A stretch of DNA of 51,458 nt from Bacteroidota bacterium (lineage in GTDB: Bacteria; Bacteroidota; Bacteroidia; Chitinophagales; Saprospiraceae), in NCBI GenBank assembly GCA_024642705.1, contig JAHEAQ010000023.1, positions 1-51,458 of the forward strand, read 5' to 3'. Both the position numbers and the translations under genes were made by a program. Of the stretch, positions 37,293-45,513 are shown piece by piece; position 1 is the first letter of the stretch, and every line of letters begins with the position of its first letter. Below the pieces are notes generated by a model. That model was given only the letters and a program-made list of their open reading frames with translations. It did no database searches and was not told the DNA's origin.

Positions 37293-38774
37293 CTATTTTT
37301 TAAGGGTAAAATCGAACGAGTGATTCGTGACATCTTTTAAAATAATTAGTTCATTAGCATTGCAATTATCGCCAACTAATACATCTTTTATCAAAAGTCC
37401 CCTTACATCATGGGCCATGAAAATGGGACGTGGGTCATAGGCATTTGCATCGATCGAAAAATTGCTAACGGAAATTCCATCCACGTGTCTGATAAATAGT
37501 CCTGATACCGGAAGGTTGCCCCAATTGGTAGGCTGGGGGTATGCTTTTTCCTTTTCCTCAACGTCTTCCAATGAATTCAAGTAATCCCCTTTTTGTAATC
37601 CTCCTTGTTGAACAATGTTAAAGTTGCTAAGTTGAACATTCTTTATCTTATGATTTGGGATACCAGTTATAGAACATGCAAAATTACCACTACCATAAGC
37701 CGTAATATTATTGATGGAGATATTACTCATGGTCCCCACTGTTGGTTCAGGTGCATCTATCCGGTGTTTTCTATTCCTCCCAGCAAGTCTTATGTAAACA
37801 GGGCACTTTGTACCTTCTATGGTTAGATTATTTACTGATATTCCCTCCATGATTCCCCCATCTACAATTTCTAATGAAAGTCCTGTAATTCCAATAGCAG
37901 AAGGGTTTCGACTTGGATCTGGTTTTTCTGGATGTATGGATGGCTTTATTACACAATTGCTGATATTAATATTGCGAAATCCACCTGTTGATTCCGTACC
38001 CATTTTTATTCCGTTACAAAAACTACTTACTATACAATTACTTATCACAATATCCTCACAAGGGGCAGGACCCGTGCTTTTAAGGCAAATAGCATCATCG
38101 CTGGAATCAAATATACTGTTTGTCAATTTGACCCTTCGGCAACCATCAATATCAATACCATCATTGTTTCCATTGCTGTGATTATAAACATTTATATCAT
38201 CGATGGTTAGATCTTCACAGTTTAAATAGTGTTGATTCCATGTAGCGGAATTTCTCAAAGTAATTTCTGACACGTTGATGTTTTTGCAACTAATAAAAAG
38301 GATATTCCTTTGTCGACCATCTAGGTCTCCACTAGGTCTATTTGGACGACCTTTTTGAAGTGCCCCTCTTCCATCAATAATACCTCTTCCAGAAATTGCA
38401 ATATTATTTTGTCCTTCTGCATATATTAAAGAATACCACCCACCTTCGTCTTTCTGAGATCTATATTCAGGCTGAGCTTGTCTAGGATAATCTTCATGTT
38501 TAGTGCTTGCCAACAATCGAGCTCCTCTGACAAGATGTAACTCAACATTGTTCTTTAGAATTAATGTTCCAGAAATAAAGTCACCTTTTGGAATTATCAC
38601 TTTACCTCCACCATTTGCACTTGCTGAATCAATGGCTAACTGAATAAATTTAGTACTTAAAATTTCAACATTTGGTTTTGCCCCAAACATTGAAATATCA
38701 TACAAATTATTTTGAGCATTTAAAGTTTGGCCTATCATCAATAGAGCCAAAAGAATAACATACGGTTTAATCAT
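37293..38774 (-). CDS. GH28-like parallel beta-helix glycosidase, paralogue
   Basis: A secreted 493-residue protein with a signal peptide (MIKPYVILLALLMIGQTLNAQ). It has the same plan as its downstream paralogue: N-cap MFGAKPNVEILSTKFIQLAI, then GNNDGIDIDGCRRV and SSDDAICLKS with candidate catalytic Asp residues, and NGIKMGTESTGGFRN where classic GH28 enzymes have GHG. ISGRGIIDGRG is the common pre-active-site turn. The two proteins share colinear motifs throughout, so they arose by tandem duplication and have diverged well. The stop is 4 bp before the next start, so they are cotranscribed. Exo-polygalacturonase or rhamnogalacturonan-active roles are the family guess. Confidence 0.78.
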   Translation of the reverse strand: MIKPYVILLALLMIGQTLNAQNNLYDISMFGAKPNVEILSTKFIQLAIDSASANGGGKVIIPKGDFISGTLILKNNVELHLVRGARLLASTKHEDYPRQAQPEYRSQKDEGGWYSLIYAEGQNNIAISGRGIIDGRGALQKGRPNRPSGDLDGRQRNILFISCKNINVSEITLRNSATWNQHYLNCEDLTIDDINVYNHSNGNNDGIDIDGCRRVKLTNSIFDSSDDAICLKSTGPAPCEDIVISNCIVSSFCNGIKMGTESTGGFRNINISNCVIKPSIHPEKPDPSRNPSAIGITGLSLEIVDGGIMEGISVNNLTIEGTKCPVYIRLAGRNRKHRIDAPEPTVGTMSNISINNITAYGSGNFACSITGIPNHKIKNVQLSNFNIVQQGGLQKGDYLNSLEDVEEKEKAYPQPTNWGNLPVSGLFIRHVDGISVSNFSIDANAYDPRPIFMAHDVRGLLIKDVLVGDNCNANELIILKDVTNHSFDFTLKK

Positions 38775-38894
38775 AATTCTAATTTACAACGCGATAACAT
38801 TTATATAACTTAAGAAACTCATAATTTTGAAAGTAATTATATTCTAATTTTTTCATATCCACTATTTTCATATATAGTGAAATATTTTAATGAG

Positions 38895-38921
38895 AATTAT
38901 ACATTCAATAAATGTATAATT
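38895..38921. terminator. Perfect 11-bp hairpin between the GH106-like and GH28-like genes
   Basis: AATTATACATT pairs with AATGTATAATT around a five-base CAATA loop. It sits in the 232-bp gap after the GH106-like stop and about 120 bp before the GH28-like start. It is not followed by a strong T run on the minus strand, so it may be a weak terminator, an mRNA processing or stability element, or an operator palindrome for a dimeric regulator. Confidence 0.4.
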
Positions 38922-39006
38922 GTCTGAATTCTTCGGGGGTCCTATTGGATGAATCGTTTTTTTATTATTTATTTTTCTTTTTCCAAAATTATTAATTAAT
39001 TAAAAT

Positions 39007-41886
39007 TTATTCACTTTTAATTTCGATAGGACCCAGAAGTCCGGACTCCCTGAGTTCCCATTCTTCGCGAATTTTTATGTTTGATTTTGTAAAGCGTTCT
39101 TCTTGTGGTTTCCCGCGATCCCCTATCAGACGGTTTTGCCAACTATTAACTACTATAACTTCCAGTTTATTAGATCCAGATGTAACTGCATCAGTCATTT
39201 CTATACGGAATGGTGGTGTCCATGTAATGCCAATGTCCTTCCCATTAAGCTTTACAAGTGCGATTCCGACATCTTTTATTTTATTTAATTGAAGCCAATA
39301 TCTTAGGCCCTTTGCAGGCTCAAATTCGAAAGTATTTGTATAGGAGGCCTTTCCTGAATAATACTTAATACCCTCATTAGTGTGTTGAGCCCAGTCCAAC
39401 AAAGTATCAAATTCTATAGACTCTGGTCCGCCCCATTCAGTATCAAATACTACCTGCCATGATCCTTTAATCTCTTCCACCGTTTGAAAATCTGGGTAGT
39501 TTGAACTTTCAGTTCCTTGTTTTGTGGAAGATATGGATTTGTGAAAATACACAATAACGGATTCGTATGGATCGAGCTCTAATGGAATAATCGTGCGTTC
39601 TTCGACCTGTTTAAAGGCTTTGGCGATTGTTATTTCTCCAGTTACAGGATTCCACAATTCCGGTTGTTTTCCAGAAACACGAAATGCAGTATTAATCAAC
39701 TTTTTTTGAGAGGTTTGGTTACTCACAAAATATACATTTGAACCATCAATTGTGTAATGGATGTATTGAAAATCCTTTTGGTTTTCGTTATTTAATAATT
39801 CAAAATCATAAGCAATTCCTTCGCTTTGAAGGAACTCATTAGATGTTTGCCCCCAAATCAACTTTCCTTTGCCTACCAAATTCTGACCTATAGAGGACGA
39901 ATCCCTTCCCCACAATGTATCGGCTAGTGCATGAAATTCTTTTTGGGCAGATTCTCCACCCAGTAGGCTTACTAACCGCTCAGCTTTCGGTCCGATGACT
40001 GTAGCTCCTTGCTCAAGTAAGTTTTCAACTTTTTTCAAGGCTGCCATTGAAAGCACTTTATGGTCCGGCAAAACAAGAACTCGATATTGAATACCACCGG
40101 GAACAACAATCATCCCTTCAACCACTTTTAATTGAAGCAGAATTTCTTCGTTAGTCACATCAAAATCATAACCTGGCAATGCTCCTCCTCTATTAAATTC
40201 TTTGTTAACAGCAATATTAGGCACATGATCTCCATAATAATATAAAACATCAGCTTTAAATTTCCCAAGCTGAACTACAGACTGAACTCGTTTGATATAA
40301 TCCATAAATGCGTCTGATTGGTCCCACCAAGTTACTTGTGGATTGACATGCGTTCCAGCAAAATATTCTTGACCTGGAATACCCATTTCTTTTGGAGAGG
40401 AAGTGAAAGTATGGAAGTAGATCATGTTTAGTCCTTCGCAAAATTCATAATCCATAGGAGGTTTCATGTCATTCCATAGCTCATCTGCCCAATGGGGTTT
40501 TCTAACTGTTGTAAAAGACTCTGCTGCGACAAACTGCTTACCATAAATATGCGCTGCGGAAGATGCTTGTTTAACAAAAAAACGGTTCTCAGGATCAGGG
40601 CGATGGGGTGAAGGAGACCAAAACTCACTCATTACAATATCACTATGAGAATAGTTTGTGATACCATCGACAGGGCCAGCATGTGGACCTGAGCTTTCAG
40701 GTTGAGTGCCCATATTGTATTTTGCCGCATTTTCAGCAAAGGTTCTATAATGATTTTCTGACACGCAATGCGCGATAGTTTTTCTCAAGTCGGCTAAAAA
40801 TGCATTACTAACTTCCCGATTTTCAATTATCTTTCCTGTAACAACTGGTAAATATTTAATAATTTCATATCCCATGTAGTTTTTGAATTCTTTTGCAAAA
40901 TCCTGACTCCAATTCATTCCTCCACATTCCCAACTATCGGTTTCCATTCTTTTCAAAACTGTTCCTGCCATAGGACCAGCTACTTTAAGCAGCGGATCAA
41001 CAGTTTTATCCCAGTACCGATTGAACACATCTTTACTTAGATAATCAATCACATGGCCTTGCCAATTATCACTTGAAGTAGCTACATGAGCCAGTGTTGG
41101 AGTATATCCGATTCGGAGAATTGTCCAGTTGTCATCTGGTGCATCCCATTTCAATATGCCATCATCACTTATTTTGTCAGTTAGATCTATGATATCCTCT
41201 ATCATAGCATCCTGCTCTCCATTAACAGATGGGTAATCATCTAACAGAAAACGGCAATCGGGAGCAGAGCCACCTAACTCTCCTGCCCCAGATTTTGTAA
41301 ATAAATTATCAATTGGATTTCTCTCAATTTGCCTAGTTGGATAGGCCAGAACACAAATATCGCGATAATAATCGTAGTTGGAAGTTGGAAGTGGTAATTG
41401 CTTTTCAATAAATTTTGACCCTTTTATTTGTACTTCCGACCATGTTATTTGTTTGGCTTTATCATCGAGAGTTACAGATGGCCCGCCGAGGTTCCAACCA
41501 CTTTGAATCGAAAGACCCAATTCTAATCCAAGCCGATTAGCTTCATTCAGAGCATGCAGATAAAGCTCTACCCATTCTGGACTCGAAAACATGGGTCCAT
41601 TAGGAGGATTATCATCAGGTCCCCATCTAAGCTCGGTTCCTGCATCAAATATCATAGCGCCACTAAATCCTTTATCATGCATTGCTTCAAGATCACTGGT
41701 TATTGCCTCTTTGGTTACATTACTGTTTAACCACCACCACCAGCATCGTGGTCCAGTGTTAGAATCAGGGTTTTGAAAATTAGCTCTTAAGTATTTATAG
41801 TTACCATTTAAACTATCTTGTCTATTACAACTGCAAAATGAAATGAATAAAAGAAATAAAGTACAATGGAGTATTGCTTTAGACAT
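39007..41886 (-). CDS. GH106-like alpha-L-rhamnosidase lipoprotein
   Basis: A large cell-envelope glycosidase, about 959 residues from the chosen ATG at 41886 (an ATG at 41925 adds 13 residues and an awkward N-terminus). The N-terminus is a lipoprotein signal with lipobox FCSC. Directly after it comes PRCWWWWLNSNVTKEAITSD and LEAMHDKGFSGAMIFDAG, the opening I associate with GH106 rhamnosidases, followed by NRLGLELGLSIQSGWNLGG. The middle has METDSWECGGMNWSQDF, PESSGPHAG and AAESFTTVRKPHW, which hold the likely acidic residues. The C-terminal part is a GH2-type sugar-binding beta-sandwich (YWLQLNKIKDVGIALVKLNG). It should cut terminal alpha-rhamnose, for example from pectic side chains or ulvan-like glycans. 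Confidence 0.8.
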   Translation of the reverse strand: MSKAILHCTLFLLFISFCSCNRQDSLNGNYKYLRANFQNPDSNTGPRCWWWWLNSNVTKEAITSDLEAMHDKGFSGAMIFDAGTELRWGPDDNPPNGPMFSSPEWVELYLHALNEANRLGLELGLSIQSGWNLGGPSVTLDDKAKQITWSEVQIKGSKFIEKQLPLPTSNYDYYRDICVLAYPTRQIERNPIDNLFTKSGAGELGGSAPDCRFLLDDYPSVNGEQDAMIEDIIDLTDKISDDGILKWDAPDDNWTILRIGYTPTLAHVATSSDNWQGHVIDYLSKDVFNRYWDKTVDPLLKVAGPMAGTVLKRMETDSWECGGMNWSQDFAKEFKNYMGYEIIKYLPVVTGKIIENREVSNAFLADLRKTIAHCVSENHYRTFAENAAKYNMGTQPESSGPHAGPVDGITNYSHSDIVMSEFWSPSPHRPDPENRFFVKQASSAAHIYGKQFVAAESFTTVRKPHWADELWNDMKPPMDYEFCEGLNMIYFHTFTSSPKEMGIPGQEYFAGTHVNPQVTWWDQSDAFMDYIKRVQSVVQLGKFKADVLYYYGDHVPNIAVNKEFNRGGALPGYDFDVTNEEILLQLKVVEGMIVVPGGIQYRVLVLPDHKVLSMAALKKVENLLEQGATVIGPKAERLVSLLGGESAQKEFHALADTLWGRDSSSIGQNLVGKGKLIWGQTSNEFLQSEGIAYDFELLNNENQKDFQYIHYTIDGSNVYFVSNQTSQKKLINTAFRVSGKQPELWNPVTGEITIAKAFKQVEERTIIPLELDPYESVIVYFHKSISSTKQGTESSNYPDFQTVEEIKGSWQVVFDTEWGGPESIEFDTLLDWAQHTNEGIKYYSGKASYTNTFEFEPAKGLRYWLQLNKIKDVGIALVKLNGKDIGITWTPPFRIEMTDAVTSGSNKLEVIVVNSWQNRLIGDRGKPQEERFTKSNIKIREEWELRESGLLGPIEIKSE

Positions 41887-42553
41887 TTTAAATATTTTAA
41901 AAACGGACCTATTTTTTAGCATCATTTTTATTACTATGTTTTTAATTTATAAAATCTAGTTGGGTTATTAGCCTTTGTAAAAAAGACTTTTTTACATGAA
42001 TAGTTGTATAGTTAAAAAGCTAATTTAACAAATAAAAATTGAATAGAAAATCCACCAGTATTTTTATAAAAATGCCTGAAATATCATTTAATTTAATTCA
42101 AAATGTCTATTTTGATAATACCGCAACACCTTCTCGAACATTCTTTTCCCATATTTCAAGGTTCTCTTTTAATTTATTCACCACATCATGGTTCAATGCC
42201 CCAAGATCATTATTCTCTATTAGGTCGTTAGATAAATCATAAAGTTCAATTTTATCTGCCAAGTTTCCTTTTATATGAACTAACTTCCAATTTCTGCTTT
42301 CTATTAAACTACTAAAAAATCACTTAATTCAATAGGTACCTCGCACCAAAATTATCTTTCAAAAGTTCAAATCAACCATAATTGATGTAAAGGGTTTTTC
42401 CTTCTTATTGAATTTCCGTAATGAGAGGTATATAGTATTTAGTTACATTAGAAAAAGTTTAGATTAAATTCTATATATTGAATGATGCCTTGTAAAAAAT
42501 ACTACATGCAAAAAATGAAATTATATCTTTTTATTTACCGAAACTAACTAAAT
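41887..42553. other. Gap between GH106-like and permease genes with gene debris
   Basis: A 667-bp stretch that holds the divergent starts of the flanking genes and, in its middle, a sulfatase C-terminal fragment on the minus strand (42107-42319). Upstream of that fragment (42320-42420) further short coding-like segments occur in shifted frames, but I cannot assign them. No -7 box was recognised in front of the permease. Confidence 0.45.
42107..42319 (-). pseudogene. Sulfatase C-terminal remnant
   Basis: The minus-strand frame reads ESRNWKLVHIKG, KIELYDLSNDLIENNDLG, then VVNKLKENLEIWEKNV to a TAG at 42107-42109. The pattern xRxxxWKL...ELYDLxxDxxExxDL with a helical tail is the conserved C-terminal subdomain of formylglycine-type sulfatases. 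An in-frame TGA lies just upstream of 42319, and the catalytic N-terminal half with its C/SxPSR motif is absent. It is a truncated, dead gene. It hints that the surrounding locus once dealt with sulfated polysaccharide. Confidence 0.72.
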
Positions 42554-44218
42554 ATGTCACCATCAGGTCTAGCACTTCTAGCCTTTGCCCCAATTCTTGT
42601 AGCCGCCATTCTTTTGGTAGTCTTTAGGTTTCCTGCTAAAAAAGCGATGCCACTGGCATTAATTATTACCGTTATTGTGGCATACTTTACTTGGGATATT
42701 TCTTTGATAAATATATTAGCATCAAGTATTCAGGGGCTTTTTATCACTTTTGATATTTTATTAATAATTTTTGGAGCCATTGTACTCTTAAACATATTAA
42801 ATTATTCTCGAGCCATTGTTGTTATTCGTCAAGGTTTTACCAATATAACTGAAGACAGGAGAATCCAAGTGGTTATAATAACATGGCTGTTTGGTTCATT
42901 TATTGAAGGTGCAGCGGGATTTGGAACTCCAGCAGCAATTGTAGCTCCCTTATTAGTTGGACTTGGCTTCCCAACTTTTTGTGCCGTTATGTTAGGGATG
43001 ATGGTGCAAAGTACTGCCGTAACCTTTGGAGCTGTAGGGACTCCAATTTTGGTGGGTGTTAGTGGAGGACTTCAGAGTCCAGAATTAGCTGCTGAACTTG
43101 CTAGCTCTGGTTTAGCATTCTCAGATTATATTCAATTGGTAACATCAAAAGTTGTTTTATTGCATGGTATAGCTGGTGTTATGATGCCTACATTGATGGT
43201 TTGTATGATGACTCGATTTTTTGGAAAAAACAAGTCTTGGAAAGAAGGCTTGGAAGTGCTTCCCTTTACTTTACTGGGAGGTCTCGCTTTTGTTGTTCCA
43301 TATGCATTAACAGGAATATTTTTAGGTCCCGAATTTCCTTCACTTTTAGGTGCATTAGCTGGAATTCCAATAGTTGTTTTTGCTGCTAAACGTGGGTTTT
43401 TAATGCCTAAAAAGATATGGGATTTTGAAGAAGAAGCAAAATGGCCTTCTCATTGGATAGGTTCATTAAACGTGAAGTTAAATATGGGTGTTGAGAAAGT
43501 AGAAATGTCTTTAGCCAAAGCATGGGCACCATATTTAATGCTTGCAGTTCTATTAGTATTGTCAAGACTACCCCAACTTCCTATAAAAAGTTGGTTGCTT
43601 AGTGTGAAATTTTCTTGGCTAGATATATTTGGAACTTCCATTTCTGCAACTACCACACCATTATACTTACCAGGTACTCTATTGCTTATGGTCAGTATAA
43701 TAACAGTTCTAATACATAAAATGAAGATGAAAGCGGTCAAAACTGCTTTTTCTGAAAGTGGAAAGATGTTATTGGGAGCTGGGTTTGTATTGGTATTTAC
43801 AATACCTATGGTACGTATTTATATTAATTCAGGTGTAAATCCTTCAGAAATTCCAGGGATGCCAATTGCAATGGCTGAATTTGTTGCTGCTAAAGTAGGT
43901 AGTGTTTTTCCATTATTTGCGCCAGCTATAGGAGCACTTGGTGCTTTTATCGCAGGCAGCAATACTGTCAGCAATTTAATGTTTTCGCTTTTTCAGTTTG
44001 GAGTTGCTACCAATTTAGCAATGCCCACTGTGATTATTGTGGCGCTTCAAGCTGTTGGAGCTGCAGCTGGCAATATGATAGCAATTCACAATATTGTAGC
44101 GGCATCTGCAACCGTCGGATTTTTGGGAAAAGAAGGACTGATTCTCAAAAAGACGATTATACCAACTTTTTATTATTTGCTTGTAGTTGGTATTTTAGGA
44201 CTGATTCTAGTATCCTGA
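42554..44218 (+). CDS. LctP-family glycolate/L-lactate permease
   Basis: A 554-residue inner-membrane carrier with some 12-14 helices. Family hallmarks are WLFGSFIEGAAGFGTPAAIVAPLLVGLGFP, QSTAVTFGAVGTPI, and near the end IAGSNTVSNLMFSLFQ and ALQAVGAAAGNMIAIHNIVA. E. coli LldP and GlcA belong here and import L-lactate, D-lactate and glycolate by proton symport. The neighbours (FAD/Fe-S oxidase and glyoxylate aminotransferase) favour glycolate as a main substrate. It is convergent with the aminotransferase gene across a bidirectional terminator, so it has its own promoter, which I could not identify. Confidence 0.88.
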   Translation: MSPSGLALLAFAPILVAAILLVVFRFPAKKAMPLALIITVIVAYFTWDISLINILASSIQGLFITFDILLIIFGAIVLLNILNYSRAIVVIRQGFTNITEDRRIQVVIITWLFGSFIEGAAGFGTPAAIVAPLLVGLGFPTFCAVMLGMMVQSTAVTFGAVGTPILVGVSGGLQSPELAAELASSGLAFSDYIQLVTSKVVLLHGIAGVMMPTLMVCMMTRFFGKNKSWKEGLEVLPFTLLGGLAFVVPYALTGIFLGPEFPSLLGALAGIPIVVFAAKRGFLMPKKIWDFEEEAKWPSHWIGSLNVKLNMGVEKVEMSLAKAWAPYLMLAVLLVLSRLPQLPIKSWLLSVKFSWLDIFGTSISATTTPLYLPGTLLLMVSIITVLIHKMKMKAVKTAFSESGKMLLGAGFVLVFTIPMVRIYINSGVNPSEIPGMPIAMAEFVAAKVGSVFPLFAPAIGALGAFIAGSNTVSNLMFSLFQFGVATNLAMPTVIIVALQAVGAAAGNMIAIHNIVAASATVGFLGKEGLILKKTIIPTFYYLLVVGILGLILVS

Positions 44219-44314
44219 GTTCGAATTTAAATATTTCCACAGTTTGAATTGGCTTGGTGAAGAAAAGGTTGCATCATTAACTGGGACAGCACTAGTGGCA
44301 GTACAAATGGTATA

Positions 44315-44352
44315 AAAAAGCGAGCCAGATAAAATTACAAGACTCGCTTTTT
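44315..44352. terminator. Bidirectional terminator between permease and aminotransferase genes
   Basis: AAAAAGCGAG and CTCGCTTTTT form a 10-bp stem with an 18-base loop. A T-rich run follows on the plus strand and an A/T-rich run on the minus strand. It sits midway between two convergent stop codons (44218 and 44371), a classical position. Confidence 0.72.
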
Positions 44353-44370
44353 ATTTGTTCTTAAATGTGA

Positions 44371-45483
44371 TTATATGATCGTTTTTAAGGCCGATAACAA
44401 AATGTTTACATGATTGGCGTCGGAGCTTTCTCCCATCAATCCTATACGCCATATCTTACCTGCAAAAGGCCCTAAGCCTCCTCCAATTTCAATATTGTAT
44501 TCGTTTAATAAACGGCTTCGTACTGCAGCTTCATCAATACCGTCTGGTATTTTTACTGCATTTAGCATTGGCAGCCTATACGATTTCTCCACTAAAAATT
44601 CGAATCCTATAGATTCGAGTCCGTCTCTTAAAAGTTCATGATTTTTTTGATGCCTTGCAAAACGGTTTTCCAATCCTTCTTCCAACACAATTCGGAGGGC
44701 TTCTCGCATTGCAAACATTGCCGATACTGGTGCTGTGTGATGGTAAGCGCGTTTGGCACCTGCCCAATAGTTTTTAACTATGCTCAAATCTAAAAACCAG
44801 CTTTGCACTTTCGTTTTTCGATTATCCAAAACATCTACAGCTGCTTGGCTAAAAGTAACTGGAGATAATCCTGGAGGTGCACTTAAACATTTCTGACTTC
44901 CTGAATACAATGCATCAATTCCCCATTCATCCACTTTTAATTGTGTGCCACAATATGAAGTAACGGCATCCACAACTAGAAGTGCACCAGCTGCCTTAGT
45001 CATTTTGCTTATTTCTTCTAAGGGTTGTAATACACCTGTGGATGTTTCAGCATGAACAATGGCTAATAATTTCGGATTGCAACTTTCTAGTGCAGCTTTC
45101 ACATCTTTTGCTTGAATGGTGGTTCCCCAAGGTGCTTCTACTTTTATAACTTTAGCACCACAACGTTCAGCAATATCTGCCATACGAGTTCCGAATACGC
45201 CATGAATGCATATAACTGCTTCATCTCCAGGTTCTAACAAGTTAACTAAGCAGGTTTCCATCCCTGCACTTCCTGGTGCCGACACCACAAAAGTTAAAGG
45301 GTTTTTGGTTTGCAATGTTTCTTGAGTCATGGCTTTTATATCATCCATAACTACTAAAAATTCTGGATCTAAATGACCAATTAATGGGGTGGACATAGCT
45401 CGCAAAACTCTAGGGTGAGCATCACTTGGCCCTGGTCCCATCAATATTCTGTTACTGGTTTTCAATTCGTTAAATGTGGTCAT
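44371..45483 (-). CDS. Alanine-glyoxylate (serine-pyruvate) aminotransferase
   Basis: A class V PLP aminotransferase of 370 residues. The start reads RILMGPGPSDAHPRVLRAM, the family opening. Other motifs are VSAPGSAGMETCLVNLLEPG, HAETSTGVL (about 144-152), VDAVTSYCG with the PLP-ring Asp, and the Schiff-base lysine Lys198 in YSGSQKCLSAPPG. The substrate-binding Arg is near IWRIGLMG at the C-terminus. It would transaminate glyoxylate with alanine or serine to glycine. Ureidoglycine-glyoxylate aminotransferase (PucG) is a close paralogue but no purine genes are near. It is 30 bp downstream of the FAD/Fe-S oxidase gene, in the same operon. Confidence 0.86.
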   Translation of the reverse strand: MTTFNELKTSNRILMGPGPSDAHPRVLRAMSTPLIGHLDPEFLVVMDDIKAMTQETLQTKNPLTFVVSAPGSAGMETCLVNLLEPGDEAVICIHGVFGTRMADIAERCGAKVIKVEAPWGTTIQAKDVKAALESCNPKLLAIVHAETSTGVLQPLEEISKMTKAAGALLVVDAVTSYCGTQLKVDEWGIDALYSGSQKCLSAPPGLSPVTFSQAAVDVLDNRKTKVQSWFLDLSIVKNYWAGAKRAYHHTAPVSAMFAMREALRIVLEEGLENRFARHQKNHELLRDGLESIGFEFLVEKSYRLPMLNAVKIPDGIDEAAVRSRLLNEYNIEIGGGLGPFAGKIWRIGLMGESSDANHVNILLSALKTII

Positions 45484-45513
45484 GTTATTTCGCTTTTATT
45501 TATATACTATTGG

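Noticed and set aside
37289-37333. Upstream ATG for the first GH28-like protein (15 extra residues)
   Set aside because: It would overlap the previous gene and put a basic non-signal stretch ahead of a perfect signal peptide; the ATG at 37288 is better.
42039-42242. 67-residue open frame on the plus strand
   Set aside because: It is the complement of the sulfatase C-terminal fragment; the minus-strand reading matches a known family and this one does not.
44371-45483. Ureidoglycine-glyoxylate aminotransferase of purine breakdown
   Set aside because: No purine catabolism genes adjoin, while a glycolate-type permease and oxidase do.
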